64,000 bases of DNA from Spirochaetia bacterium (GCA_900767955.1 CAAGBC010000053.1:1-64000); one strand, 5' to 3'. Shown: positions 52,403-62,265, numbered from the stretch's first letter. The notes: a model not told the origin generated them from the letters alone. Numbers and translations are program-made.

Positions 52403-54862
52403 ATGGCTTCTGATGAAATAAAATTAGAAGAAATTGTACTTGCTGCTTGGCTTCATGATGTTGGAAAATTTGCTCAAAGAGCCGATGTTTCTGAATTATA
52501 TGATAAAGAGTTGGAAGGACAATATTGTAAAAAAACAAAAGATGGAATGTATACTCATCAACATGTTATTTACACAGAAGGTTTTTTAAGTAAATATCGT
52601 GATGTTTTGCCAGACAGTGTTAATTGGGAACATGTAAAGAATTTTGCTGCAAATCATCATAATCCATCTAGTTATTATGATTGGATAATTGCTGAAGCAG
52701 ATAGATTAAGTAGTGGGTCTGATAGATGTAATGTTTTGGGACTTACAGACTCTGAAAAAGAAAATGAGTTTGATGAAGAAAAAGAAAAATTGAAATTTTA
52801 TGAAAAACCAATGCTTCATATTCTTTCTACTTTACAACTTGATGACAAACCAGAACCAAAAAAAGCATATTGTAAAATGGCTGTTTTGGATAATGATAAT
52901 GTTCTTTCTGATAAAGATTATAAAACATCAAAAGATGAGTACAAAAAATTATGGGATGATTTTGTAAAAGATTTTAAGAAATTACAAAATCTTTCTTATG
53001 ACAATTTTTTACTTTCTCTTAATTCATTATTAGAAAGATATTGGTGGTGTATTCCTTCTGCAATAAATGTTGATGCAGATATAAGTTTGTATCAGCATTC
53101 AAAAACTACTGCTGCTTTTGCTACAACATTGTTTCAATATCAAAAAGCAATAAACGCAGAAAATGAATCCGATTTAAAAAAATACGAAGAAAATAAGTTT
53201 ATGTTTATAAACGGAGATATTTCTGGTATTCAAAAATACATTTTTGATTTGAAATCAACAAAAGATAATGCAAAACTTCTTCGTGCAAAAAGTTTTCAGT
53301 TATGGGCTTTAGGAGAAATCCTTTCTCAGTACATAACAAAACAATTTGAAGTATCTTATGCAAATATTATGACTTCAGCTGGTGGAAAATTTATAATACT
53401 TGTTCCAAATACTGATAAAGCAAAAAAAATATTACCTCAAATTCAACTAGAAATAGAAGAGTATTTCTTGAATGAGTTTGCAGGAAAGTTGGCTGTAATT
53501 ATTAGTGAGGGGAAAACTGCTTGTTGTTTAGATTTGCAAAAAGAAAATGTTCAAACTTTAATTAACAAAATTGGGGATGAAGCTGATATTGCAAAGTCAA
53601 AAAAGATGCAAAAGGTTTTGCAAAAACACAATGCTATTTTAGAAAAACAATATGATGATTTGCAAAAAAATGGTGAATGTCCAAAATGTGGAGTTTTTGC
53701 AGCTTCTACTCCAGAAGGTGAAGATGACGAAAGAGAATGTCCTTCTTGCAAAATACTAACAGATATTGGACGAAAACTTGTAAAATCTGCAAAAGTGGTT
53801 CTAAAAACTGACAAACTTCTTTCTTTTGGTCAAATGATTAAGTTGTATAAAGAAAACCAAGATTGTGATTTTTCATATTCAATTAATGAGTATAAAGCAG
53901 GATTCCCTGTAATGTATCTTCCTTATGTGGCTCCAAAATTTTCATATTTAGCAGATAACGATATTGAAAAATTGAAATTATCTGCAGAACGTGAGAATTC
54001 AATTGATTTTGAAAATGATTTACTTACATTTGAAGATATTGCAAATCTTTCTACAGGAAACAAAAAACTTGCTATGTTTAAGGCTGATATTGATAATCTT
54101 GGGTTAGTTTTTAGTCAGTCTTTGGGTGATAGAATGTCTTTTTCTCGTTATGCAGATTTAAGTCACATGCTTCACTATTTCTTTTCTAGTTTTTATGCTT
54201 GGTTTGTAAACTCAAAAACAGATCAACATGGAAAATTGTATAAAGAAAGAATATATACAGTTTTCTCTGGTGGAGATGATTTGTGTATTTTAGGAAGTTG
54301 GGATACAGTTTTGCAATTTGCTCTTGATTTTAGAAAAGCATTAACAAAATTTACAAATAATAATCCTTCCGTAACAATTTCTGGTGGAATTACACTTGTA
54401 AACTCAAAAGTACCAGTTAGAAATATTGCTGATGAAGCGGAAGAATTGCTAGAAAAATCAAAAGGGAAAGATGGTAAAAACGCAATAACTGTGTTTGGAA
54501 CAACAGTTTCTTGGGAAGAATATGAAAAATGCTTAGAAGATGGAAAATATTTACAAGAACAGTTAGAACTAAATAAAATTGATAGTAAAAAAGGAGTTTC
54601 CTCAGGAGTTGTTTATAAATTCTTAGATTTTGCAAACAGAGCAGAAAGACTTAGAGAAGGTAATATTGGTGAATTATTGCAAAATAAAAAATGGCAAAGT
54701 CATTTCTATTACATTATTTCTAGAAATATAAAAGATAATGAAGAACTTCGTGATAAACTAAAATCTTTTGGAACATCATCTAATCGTGAAAATATATCAA
54801 ATGAAAAAAAAATGATTAATTCTCGCATAGCAGTTAGTTATGCATTATATACACAAAGGTAA
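52403..54862 (+). CDS. cas10: Cas10/Csm1, signature subunit of type III-A
   Basis: The 819-residue protein has an N-terminal HD nuclease motif AAWLHDVGKFA (His-Asp at 18-19), a zinc motif CPKCGVFAASTPEGEDDERECPSC shape around 430-450, and the Palm domain with GGDD (623-626, in TVFSGGDDLCILGSW). The presence of GGDD means that it can make cyclic oligoadenylate, and the HD motif that it can cut single-stranded DNA. A GGAGG site precedes ATG 52403. Confidence 0.92.
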   Translation: MASDEIKLEEIVLAAWLHDVGKFAQRADVSELYDKELEGQYCKKTKDGMYTHQHVIYTEGFLSKYRDVLPDSVNWEHVKNFAANHHNPSSYYDWIIAEADRLSSGSDRCNVLGLTDSEKENEFDEEKEKLKFYEKPMLHILSTLQLDDKPEPKKAYCKMAVLDNDNVLSDKDYKTSKDEYKKLWDDFVKDFKKLQNLSYDNFLLSLNSLLERYWWCIPSAINVDADISLYQHSKTTAAFATTLFQYQKAINAENESDLKKYEENKFMFINGDISGIQKYIFDLKSTKDNAKLLRAKSFQLWALGEILSQYITKQFEVSYANIMTSAGGKFIILVPNTDKAKKILPQIQLEIEEYFLNEFAGKLAVIISEGKTACCLDLQKENVQTLINKIGDEADIAKSKKMQKVLQKHNAILEKQYDDLQKNGECPKCGVFAASTPEGEDDERECPSCKILTDIGRKLVKSAKVVLKTDKLLSFGQMIKLYKENQDCDFSYSINEYKAGFPVMYLPYVAPKFSYLADNDIEKLKLSAERENSIDFENDLLTFEDIANLSTGNKKLAMFKADIDNLGLVFSQSLGDRMSFSRYADLSHMLHYFFSSFYAWFVNSKTDQHGKLYKERIYTVFSGGDDLCILGSWDTVLQFALDFRKALTKFTNNNPSVTISGGITLVNSKVPVRNIADEAEELLEKSKGKDGKNAITVFGTTVSWEEYEKCLEDGKYLQEQLELNKIDSKKGVSSGVVYKFLDFANRAERLREGNIGELLQNKKWQSHFYYIISRNIKDNEELRDKLKSFGTSSNRENISNEKKMINSRIAVSYALYTQR

Positions 54863-54880
54863 TTAAGCAGGAGGAAATAT

Positions 54881-55417
54881 ATGGCTTATAATAATACTTA
54901 TGGTGGTAAATCACAGTTTAATGGGAATAGAAATGGAGGAAATTTTCAAAGAGAATCAAAACCTGATTTATCTGAAACTCCAAGAGAAGTTGAAATTGAT
55001 TCTTTTTATGATGAACAAAACAATGTTCAGGAAACATTATTTGATTCAAAGGCAAAGGAAATAGCCAATTCTTTTATTGGAAAGAATGAATCTGGAAAAT
55101 TATATGGAATTACTTCTTCTCAAATTAGAAAGATTTTTGATGAAGTAAAACGTTTTGAGAAATATTTGATGTCAAATAATGCTTCTGAATGGGCAAAACA
55201 AAAGCCTTATATAAAGATGATAAAATCAAAAGTAGCATATGCAATAGCTAGAAATGGAGAGAAGAAAGGTGTTTGGAAGAATTTTGAATATTTCATTTCT
55301 TCTTGTATTGATAAGATAGAAACAGAAAAAGACTATCATGTGTTTTTATCTTTGTTTGAAGCTGTTTATGGTTTTTATTATGAATTAGCACTTGATAAAG
55401 GTATAAAAATTAAATAA
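54881..55417 (+). CDS. csm2: Csm2, small subunit
   Basis: The 178-residue product has a flexible Asn- and Gly-rich start (MAYNNTYGGKSQFNGNRNGG) and a helical core with YGITSSQIRKIFDEVKRFEK and WAKQKPYIKMIKSKVAYAIA, as in Csm2, which forms the inner filament of the complex. AGGAGG precedes the start. Confidence 0.85.
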   Translation: MAYNNTYGGKSQFNGNRNGGNFQRESKPDLSETPREVEIDSFYDEQNNVQETLFDSKAKEIANSFIGKNESGKLYGITSSQIRKIFDEVKRFEKYLMSNNASEWAKQKPYIKMIKSKVAYAIARNGEKKGVWKNFEYFISSCIDKIETEKDYHVFLSLFEAVYGFYYELALDKGIKIK

Positions 55418-55428
55418 GGGGAAATAAA

Positions 55429-56088
55429 ATGAAACAAATATCTACAAAAAAAATCACTGGAAAAATCGTTGTAAAAACAGGTTTGCACATTGGTGCAGGT
55501 AATGATGAAGTTCATATTGGCGGAGTTGATATGCCAATAATTAGAAATCCAATTAACGGAGAGCCATATATTCCTGGTTCGTCTATAAAGGGAAAAATGA
55601 GGTCTCTTTTAGAATGGAATGAAAATAAAATTATTACAAATAATGGAAATCCATGTAATTGTGGAAAAAAAGATTGTAAAATTTGCCGTGTTTTTGGAAC
55701 AGGGAATAGTGATAAAAACGATTACGATAAAGGACCAACAAGAATTATAGTTAGGGATGCATTTTTATCTAAAGATTCTGTAAATGAATATTATAAGGAT
55801 ATTGTAGAAGAAAAAGCTGAAAATAACATAAACCGTATTACTGCAAAAGCGACCCCACGATTTCTTGAACGTGTTGTTCCTGGTGTAGAATTTGATTTTG
55901 AAATTGCTTACAGAGTAATTGATACGGGAGATAATGGAGCAACTGATGAAAAGTACTTCAAAGAAGTTGTTCTTGAAGGATTAACTCTTTTACAAAATGA
56001 TTATCTTGGTGGTGGCGGAAGCCGTGGAAATGGTCAAATTGAGTTTAAAGATTTAGTTGACGAAAAAGGAAACAAAATCGAATTATAA
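55429..56088 (+). CDS. csm3: Csm3, backbone RNase subunit
   Basis: The 219-residue RAMP protein has GLHIGAGNDEVHIGGVDMPI (with the Asp expected to cut target RNA), IPGSSIKGKMRSLLEW, a CxC cluster (CNCGKKDCKICRVFGTG) and the C-terminal glycine loop LGGGGSRGNGQIEF. It forms the backbone and cleaves bound RNA every 6 bases. Confidence 0.92.
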   Translation: MKQISTKKITGKIVVKTGLHIGAGNDEVHIGGVDMPIIRNPINGEPYIPGSSIKGKMRSLLEWNENKIITNNGNPCNCGKKDCKICRVFGTGNSDKNDYDKGPTRIIVRDAFLSKDSVNEYYKDIVEEKAENNINRITAKATPRFLERVVPGVEFDFEIAYRVIDTGDNGATDEKYFKEVVLEGLTLLQNDYLGGGGSRGNGQIEFKDLVDEKGNKIEL

Positions 56089-56106
56089 GAGGAAATAGGA
56101 GAATAT

Positions 56107-56985
56107 ATGCAACTTTATAAAGTAGCAATAAAACTTGAATCTTCTCTTGTAACTCCATTAAAAGGTGATACTATTTGGGGGCATGTAGTTTGGGGCATTG
56201 CAAATCATGAAGGAGATGAATCTGTTTCCAAATTTTTAGAAGAAGCAAAATCAAACGAACCTTCTTTTATAGTTTCTTCTGCTTTTCCGAAAGGAACAAT
56301 TTGCAAACCTTATCCAAAACATGAAAACCGAAAACTTAAAATGGCAACAAAAGATTATGCAGAGATAAAAAAACAGAAAAAAGTAAAATTTATTTCTGCA
56401 AGTGATTTTGTAAAAGGCGTAGATTCAAATTCTGGAAGTAATTTTAAGTTTGAACAAACTCAAGTTATGCACAATACAATTAATAGATTTTCAAACACAG
56501 TTGATGAAGGGCTTTTTGCTACACAAGAGTTATGGTCAACTCAAAATGATTTTGATTTATATGTTTTATCTTCATACTGTGAAGAGAGGATTAAAGAATT
56601 ATGTAATTGGGCTTTTGAAAACGGGTTTGGAGCAGATTCATCTACAGGTAAAGGAAAAGTTTCTGTTTTAGATGTAAGCAAAGTGGAATCAAAACTTTCT
56701 ACAAATAAATATGTAGCTTTAGCGCCTTTCGTAACAGACTTTTCAATCATAAAAACAGGCACTCTTAGGGCTGATACATTTATTAGAACAGGAAAAATTG
56801 GAGGTGGATTTGCATCATCAATGAATCCTTACAAGAAAACTGTTGTAATGTTTGAAGAAGGCGCAGTGTTTGAAACAGAAGTACCAATTCAGTTTGTTGG
56901 AAACTTGATTACAAATGTTCATTCTGATTCAAGAATTTGTCATTCAGGATTTGCACCAGTAATTCCTATTGGAGAAGATTTATGA
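56107..56985 (+). CDS. csm4: Csm4, crRNA 5'-handle binding subunit
   Basis: The 292-residue RAMP protein begins LYKVAIKLESSLVTPLKGDTIWGHVVWGI, typical of Csm4, with a glycine-rich FGADSSTGKGKVSVLDVSK and a second loop GKIGGGFASSMNPYKKTV. It contacts Csm1 and the crRNA handle. Its TGA stop overlaps the csm5 start (ATGA). Confidence 0.88.
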   Translation: MQLYKVAIKLESSLVTPLKGDTIWGHVVWGIANHEGDESVSKFLEEAKSNEPSFIVSSAFPKGTICKPYPKHENRKLKMATKDYAEIKKQKKVKFISASDFVKGVDSNSGSNFKFEQTQVMHNTINRFSNTVDEGLFATQELWSTQNDFDLYVLSSYCEERIKELCNWAFENGFGADSSTGKGKVSVLDVSKVESKLSTNKYVALAPFVTDFSIIKTGTLRADTFIRTGKIGGGFASSMNPYKKTVVMFEEGAVFETEVPIQFVGNLITNVHSDSRICHSGFAPVIPIGEDL

Positions 56986-58163
56986 AAGAACGATATAAAC
57001 TTACAATAGAACCCCTTACTCCAGTTCATATTGGAACGGGAGTTGAATTAACTCCACTTGATTATAAAGTTACTTCAAAATTGGGAACGACAGATTTTAA
57101 GAAAAATATGTATTTTAAGTTTTCTAGTGATAAAATTCTTAAACGAATGATTGAATCTGGAGATAGTCAAAAACTTGCTAAATTTGAAGAAGCCTCTGTA
57201 AAAGGAAATATGAAAGAACTTCAAAGTTTTTTTCAGCAAAATTTAACATGTGTAGATGACTTGGATTATTCTTGTGAAGTTACAAATGGTTTTGTAAAAC
57301 GATATTCAGAAAACCAAGGAAAAGATCCTTATGATAATGCTTCAAAAGTGTATCAAATGTATAGACCAGAAGGATTAAAAACACCTGTTATTCCTGGAAG
57401 TTCATTGAAAGGTTCAATAAGAACTGCTGTTTTGAATTCAATTTTGTATCATATTTCTGATGAGAAGTATGATCAGTTGCAAGGTGATTTTTCTCATAAT
57501 AGAGATGAAAAAGCAAAAGCAAAATTTGAAGGAAAGATGCAAAAGTCTTTGTTAGGCAATTTTTCTGATGCAAAAAATGATCCTTTTAGAGCTGTACAGA
57601 TTTCTGACTGTAGTTTTCCTGCAAAGAATTCACAACTTGTGGGAGAATTGTATAATGTTTCTTTAAACCAAAAAAACAATAAAATGAAATCTGTAGGAAT
57701 TCAAATTATTGCAGAAGCAATAAAAGGCAGTCTTATGGATTCATCTGAAAAAGCAGAGACAACTTTGTTAATTGATTCTGATTTGTTAAAAACTAATCAA
57801 ATTCCAAAAAAGATTACTGCTGAAGAAATTGTAAAAGCTTGTAATGATTTTTTTAAGATTCAATTTGATAATGAGTTTGAGAAGTTTTATGAAGTTTGTG
57901 AATCAGAAAATTGTTCAAAACTAGATGAATTAGATGAACAAATTTCTAATATTGTAAATTCGAATGATAATTCTTTTGTTATTCGAGTTGGTCGTTGGTC
58001 TCAAGTTGAATTTGTAACTTTTGGTTCTGATTTTAGAAGTCCCAAAACTCCTAAAGGTAAAGATGGAAAGCCAAAAGGTTGGGGTGGTACACGTACCCTT
58101 TTTGATTACAATGGGCAATACCTACCAATGGGTTGGTGTAAGTGTACTATTGAAAAAATATAG
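56982..58163 (+). CDS. csm5: Csm5, distal capping RAMP subunit
   Basis: From ATG 56982 (overlap with csm4) the product of 393 residues starts MKERYKLTIEPLTPVHIGTG VEL and has VIPGSSLKGSIRTAVLNSIL, both RAMP signatures, and a C-terminal GWGGTRTLFDYNGQYLPMGW. An in-frame start 45 bases upstream is less likely. It caps the 3' end of the crRNA and is the last gene of the operon; a terminator follows. Confidence 0.88.
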   Translation: MKERYKLTIEPLTPVHIGTGVELTPLDYKVTSKLGTTDFKKNMYFKFSSDKILKRMIESGDSQKLAKFEEASVKGNMKELQSFFQQNLTCVDDLDYSCEVTNGFVKRYSENQGKDPYDNASKVYQMYRPEGLKTPVIPGSSLKGSIRTAVLNSILYHISDEKYDQLQGDFSHNRDEKAKAKFEGKMQKSLLGNFSDAKNDPFRAVQISDCSFPAKNSQLVGELYNVSLNQKNNKMKSVGIQIIAEAIKGSLMDSSEKAETTLLIDSDLLKTNQIPKKITAEEIVKACNDFFKIQFDNEFEKFYEVCESENCSKLDELDEQISNIVNSNDNSFVIRVGRWSQVEFVTFGSDFRSPKTPKGKDGKPKGWGGTRTLFDYNGQYLPMGWCKCTIEKI

Positions 58164-58206
58164 TAAAGTAATTTTTTCTGTGATTTAACATTTACAAAAT
58201 GTATTT

Positions 58207-58250
58207 CTTTGGAGTATTAGTAAAAATTGATACTCCAAAGTTTTTTATTT
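58207..58250 (+). terminator. Terminator of the csm operon
   Basis: CTTTGGAGTAT (58207-58217) pairs with ATACTCCAAAG (58230-58240), followed by TTTTTTATTTTT. Confidence 0.85.
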
Positions 58251-58315
58251 TTAAATTAAAAACTTTACAAAAATACTAACTTTTTCACCTCTAAGTTAAA
58301 AACTTGTTAATTTTG

Positions 58316-58348
58316 ACAAGTTTTTCAGTCTTAGACTGAAAAACTTGT
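58316..58348. repeat. Perfect 15-bp inverted repeat before the DUF4143 gene
   Basis: ACAAGTTTTTCAGTC, TTA, GACTGAAAAACTTGT. The left arm can also pair with AACTTGT at 58301-58307, so two structures exclude each other. It lies 35 bp before the ATG at 58383 and could be an operator or attenuator. Confidence 0.6.
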
Positions 58349-58382
58349 TGCTTTCTGAAACTTTTTCAGTTAAAATCTAAAT

Positions 58383-59633
58383 ATGAGCCAATTACTGCAA
58401 GAAGATATAGAATTATTTAGACCAATTTTTATAGAAAATCTCAAAAGATTCAAAGATGAACAAATCATAAAAATTTTGTGTGGAGTTCGCCGTTGTGGCA
58501 AATCTACGATTTTAGAATCATACAAAAATGAATTACTTTCTCTTGGTGTAAAAAGTTGTAATATTATTCAAAGGCTTTACACTTCTTTGGAATTTGACTC
58601 TGACTTTGATTATAGAAAAATGTATCATGAGTTAATGGCTCTTATAGAAAATGCTGAAAAAAATCAGAAAATCTATTTGCTTTTAGATGAAGTTCAGGAA
58701 GTTGAAAATTGGGAAAAATGCATAAATTCTCTTTTTGAAAATCAAAATGTAGATATTTATGTAACAGGTTCAAATTCAAAACTTCTTTCTAGTGAAATTT
58801 CCACTTATCTTACAGGAAGATTTGTTCAAATTCCAATTTTTACTTTATCATTTGCTGAATTTATTGATTTTAAAAAACATTATTTTCCTAAAAACTCAGA
58901 GAATTCTTTAGATTATTATTTTGATTTGTATTTAAAAACTGGTGGTTTTCCTTTTCTTGCAAAAACAAATCACAGTCAAGAAGAAAATTATCAAATTGTT
59001 GAAGGAATTTTTTCTACAGTTGTAACTCGTGATATTTCAAAAAGACATAATATTTCTAATCTTGAAATGTTTAATCGAGTTGTTAGATTTATTTTGGAAA
59101 ATCTTGGAAAAACTTTTAGTGCAAAAACAATATTTGATTTTTTTAAAAGTCAGCATCGCGCAATTTCAATAGAAACAATTTATAATTATCTTGCTTGGTT
59201 GGAAGAAGCGTTTATAACATACAGATGCAATCGTTATGACATTCAAGGGAAAAATGTTTTAAAAACTCAAGAGAAATATTATCTTTCAGATGTTGGTTTT
59301 AAATACAGTCAATTTGGATATTCACCAAAGGCGATTGCTGCTGTATTAGAAAATCTTGTGTATTTAGAACTGCGTCGTCGGGGTTTTTCTGTATGTATTG
59401 GAAAAATTGCAGATAAAGAAATTGATTTTGTTGCTACAAAACAGGAGAAAAAGCTTTATGTTCAAGTTTGTAGAACTTTGCCAGAGGATTCCGACAGAGA
59501 AGTGGGAAATCTAAAACTTATAAAAGATAATTTTCCAAAATATGTTGTAACAATGGATTCGTCAGTTTGTGGAACAGATGAAGGAATAAAAATAATTCAT
59601 ATAAAAGATTTTTTGTTAGAAAATAATTGGTAA
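58383..59633 (+). CDS. AAA_14/DUF4143 ATPase
   Basis: The 416-residue product has P-loop LCGVRRCGKSTILES (about 33-47), Walker B IYLLLDEVQEVENWE, ITGSNSKLLSSEISTYLTGR-type sensor region (here VTGSNSKLL) and a C-terminal DUF4143/nuclease-like part with DKEIDFVATKQEKKLYVQVC, where D, E..K resemble a PD-(D/E)xK core. Such ATPases are widespread and mobile, with no fixed role in CRISPR. It has its own leader with an inverted repeat. Confidence 0.85.
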   Translation: MSQLLQEDIELFRPIFIENLKRFKDEQIIKILCGVRRCGKSTILESYKNELLSLGVKSCNIIQRLYTSLEFDSDFDYRKMYHELMALIENAEKNQKIYLLLDEVQEVENWEKCINSLFENQNVDIYVTGSNSKLLSSEISTYLTGRFVQIPIFTLSFAEFIDFKKHYFPKNSENSLDYYFDLYLKTGGFPFLAKTNHSQEENYQIVEGIFSTVVTRDISKRHNISNLEMFNRVVRFILENLGKTFSAKTIFDFFKSQHRAISIETIYNYLAWLEEAFITYRCNRYDIQGKNVLKTQEKYYLSDVGFKYSQFGYSPKAIAAVLENLVYLELRRRGFSVCIGKIADKEIDFVATKQEKKLYVQVCRTLPEDSDREVGNLKLIKDNFPKYVVTMDSSVCGTDEGIKIIHIKDFLLENNW

Positions 59634-59648
59634 AAGATGGAGGTGTTT

Positions 59649-61619
59649 ATGAATATTTTAGTTTCAATAATAAGTATTTTAAATACAAAGGAAAAAAAAG
59701 AAATCACATATAATATTGCATTGGAAGAATGTAATATAAAAAACGTATCTGCTTATCATACTAATGAGAGTATTTTCAAAACATTTGTACAGATGAAAGG
59801 AATAAAAGAAACTGGCGGAATCCATAAAAATATAGTATTGGTTTCAAATGCCGTATTAAATAATAAAAATGAATTATATGATAATCAAACAGCTTATGAA
59901 TACTACGAAAACTTGAAAAATCAAATTTCTCCTAATACAGAATTGATAAAGATTCCGACAGAAAATCAAGATAATACTTCAAGAAAAATAGCAGAAATAT
60001 TAAATGATATTTGTGATTATATTGGGAAGGATGATGTTGTATATATTGATAGTGCTGGAGGACGTCGAACTACAAGTAATGCCATTCAACTTTTAGTAAA
60101 ATTATTACAATATAAAGGTATTAGCAATCCATATTCATTATATTCAGATATTAACGGAGCTGAAAAAACTATTTCTGACACTTCTGCCTTTTTGAAAATG
60201 ACAGATTTATTGGATGGTTTTAACGAATTTATGACAACAGGAAGATCATATAAATTATCAGAATGTTTACATTATGCAGAAAGAAAACTTGATAATGTAT
60301 TAAAGTCAAAATCAACAGTTGAAGATATTTTGCACACTATGATTGAATTTCCTGAAAAACAACTTGATTCCCGTGTTGAAGAGTTGTTAAAGATAATGAT
60401 TGAATTTTCAGACAAAATTCAATTAGGAAATATTGATAATTTAGACATAACTGTTCAAAATCTAAAAGAAAAGATTCAAGAGTGTGAAAAAATCACAGAT
60501 GAAGACTCCATTGAACTTGTAATATTAAAACAATTCTTGCCTGTTATTAAAGAAAAATTATTGGGTGATGAAAAAAGAATAAATTATGCAAAGATAGTAA
60601 AATGGTGTCTTGAAAATTATCTTATCCAACAAGCTCTAACTATTTTTGTTGAAAAAATTCCTGTGTATCTTTTTGAAGAACAAATTATTAAATATAAAGG
60701 TGATATAAGAAAAGCAAAAGAAGAATATAGAAGTGCAAGACAAAAAAAAGACCCCTCTGATTGGGAAACAAAAGTTTTTTATACAGATATGTTGACTTTT
60801 GTAAATCTTGATGTTGTACAATTAAAAAAATGGTTGCAAGATGGAATTGAACCAACTTCAGAAAAAGCAAAAAATGCAACAAAATATATAAAAAAAATAG
60901 AAAAGAATTGGTATAACTTATCAAAAATACAAAATCCAGATTCTAAAATGACATCTTTACTTGATTATATTAGAGAAAAGAAGTTTACAAAGAAGGAGAG
61001 TTTCTTAAATGATTTACCAAATGCAAAAAAAGTTTACGAATTTTTGCTTGATATAGCAGAAACTCAAAGTATAGAAGGTGATAAAACAATTTATACGAAA
61101 TTGCAAGGTATAGAAAATATCATGTCTGGAGCAATACTTCCTGAGTATTGTTGGAATTGTTCAAGTATTCAATTAGCAAGTATTTATTATGGTTATATTT
61201 ATGTAAAAGCATTTAGAAATCAGATTAACCATGCTTCTTCAGATGAAAATTTAACAGAAAAACAAAAAGAATTCTTACAAGATCAAGGTTATTCTATGAA
61301 AATAGATTTGTTGACAGTAAAAAAGAATATCGAACTTGCATTAAATAAAATAGAGAATGTTTTGGTGAAAAGACAGCCAATAGAGTATGAAGATCCTAAA
61401 GATATTTTGCCTACCACATTAAAAATTGGAGATATTGTAGAAGCAATGTGTATAGAAAAGAAAGTTGTAAGAATAAAAAAACATCCTTACAATATTCAAT
61501 TGGTAATAAATAATTTAGATAATCCTTATGATTTGGTAAATCTTAAAGTAAAGGTCAAAGTGAAACAAATATCTAAGGTTGGAAAAATAAGTCAAGTTGA
61601 ATATATAGAAAATTGTTAG
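59649..61619 (+). CDS. CARF-HEPN ribonuclease (Csm6/Csx1-like)
   Basis: ATG 59649 is chosen (GGAGGTG site). The 656-residue protein has an N-terminal CARF domain with VVYIDSAGGRRTTSNAIQLL (about 130-150), a helical middle, and a HEPN motif FRNQINHASS (Arg 523, His 528: RxxxxH) for RNA cleavage. The last 70 residues (TTLKIGDIVEAMCIEKKVVR, VNLKVKVKVKQIS) look like an OB-fold or S1-type addition not usual in Csm6. It should be switched on by cyclic oligoadenylate from Cas10. It follows the DUF4143 gene by 15 bp. Confidence 0.75.
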   Translation: MNILVSIISILNTKEKKEITYNIALEECNIKNVSAYHTNESIFKTFVQMKGIKETGGIHKNIVLVSNAVLNNKNELYDNQTAYEYYENLKNQISPNTELIKIPTENQDNTSRKIAEILNDICDYIGKDDVVYIDSAGGRRTTSNAIQLLVKLLQYKGISNPYSLYSDINGAEKTISDTSAFLKMTDLLDGFNEFMTTGRSYKLSECLHYAERKLDNVLKSKSTVEDILHTMIEFPEKQLDSRVEELLKIMIEFSDKIQLGNIDNLDITVQNLKEKIQECEKITDEDSIELVILKQFLPVIKEKLLGDEKRINYAKIVKWCLENYLIQQALTIFVEKIPVYLFEEQIIKYKGDIRKAKEEYRSARQKKDPSDWETKVFYTDMLTFVNLDVVQLKKWLQDGIEPTSEKAKNATKYIKKIEKNWYNLSKIQNPDSKMTSLLDYIREKKFTKKESFLNDLPNAKKVYEFLLDIAETQSIEGDKTIYTKLQGIENIMSGAILPEYCWNCSSIQLASIYYGYIYVKAFRNQINHASSDENLTEKQKEFLQDQGYSMKIDLLTVKKNIELALNKIENVLVKRQPIEYEDPKDILPTTLKIGDIVEAMCIEKKVVRIKKHPYNIQLVINNLDNPYDLVNLKVKVKVKQISKVGKISQVEYIENC

Positions 61620-61625
61620 TATTTT

Positions 61626-61660
61626 TATCAATTTTTAAGCCCATCCCTCTCTAATAATTA
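61626..61660 (+). promoter_or_regulatory. Conserved promoter-like element
   Basis: TATCAATTTTTA, 11 bases, CTCTAATAATTA; 28 bp before the small ORF at 61689. Same layout as at 45952, 47532, 49868 and 62634. Confidence 0.5.
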
Positions 61661-61688
61661 TATAAACAATTTTACTAAGGAGGCAATT

Positions 61689-61847
61689 ATGGCTGTTTAT
61701 AAGATTTATGATTTACAAGGACGTTGTTGGGATGGAGATCATTGGTCATATTGGTTTGAAAAACATTTTTATTCAAAGGGCTCTGTAATTGCTTGTATGC
61801 GAATGTTAAAAAAAGCAGGATATCGTTGTTACTACGAAAAATGTTAA
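61689..61847 (+). CDS. Small protein (52 residues) upstream of the CRISPR array
   Basis: ATG 61689 has an AAGGAGG site. The product, AVYKIYDLQGRCWDGDHWSY then WFEKHFYSKGSVIACMRMLK, is aromatic and Cys-containing, and no family is recognised. It is preceded by the conserved promoter-like element and followed directly by a cas2 remnant. Confidence 0.5.
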   Translation: MAVYKIYDLQGRCWDGDHWSYWFEKHFYSKGSVIACMRMLKKAGYRCYYEKC

Positions 61848-61856
61848 GTTCTTGCT

Positions 61857-61998
61857 AGTGATGCCTACAGAATTCAAGTTTCAATTTCTGAATTTGCAGT
61901 AACAGAATCTATTATTCATAAGGCAAATGAATTTTGAAGATTCTGTGAGGATTTTCCAACTGTGTTCAGAAGATTGGAGACAAGGATTTGAAGGGCAA
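61857..61998 (+). pseudogene. cas2 remnant
   Basis: The DNA reading AYRIQVSISEFAVTESIIHK is clearly homologous to the cas2 segment AYRIQFSIFEFTATESIAQK at 63,870. After a deletion of about 30 bp it continues with GAAGATTCTGT and then TGTTCAGAAGATTGGAG, beyond the end of the intact cas2 visible in this window. No start or continuous frame is present. It shows a second, older adaptation gene copy upstream of the array. Confidence 0.75.
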
Positions 61999-62039
61999 AA
62001 CAATTTATGCTTATCACAATAATCTAATTAATGCAGAAT

Positions 62040-62265
62040 TTAAATTATGTGCTATACTAATATGGTTGAAAAGTTTTTTGACATAGCAAATTCCATAAAA
62101 TTCAACTAGGGGGTTTGCGATTTTTATATTTTCTTGCAATGTAAGTAAATAGGATGTGTGGGTATGAAAAAACAGATGACAAAACAAAAAAATATGCTAC
62201 TATAGCATCGGTTTGCGATTTTGCAGTTGCAAGTCCTTGCTATATAAGGATTTACAAGGGATAGT
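62040..62265 (+). promoter_or_regulatory. CRISPR leader
   Basis: AT-rich DNA directly before the first repeat. It contains GGTTTGCGATTTT twice (62112 and 62210, 98 bp apart) and a hairpin ATGCTA CTA TAGCAT (62194-62208), and TATATAAGGA near 62241 as possible -10 region. No gene is seen. Confidence 0.6.
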
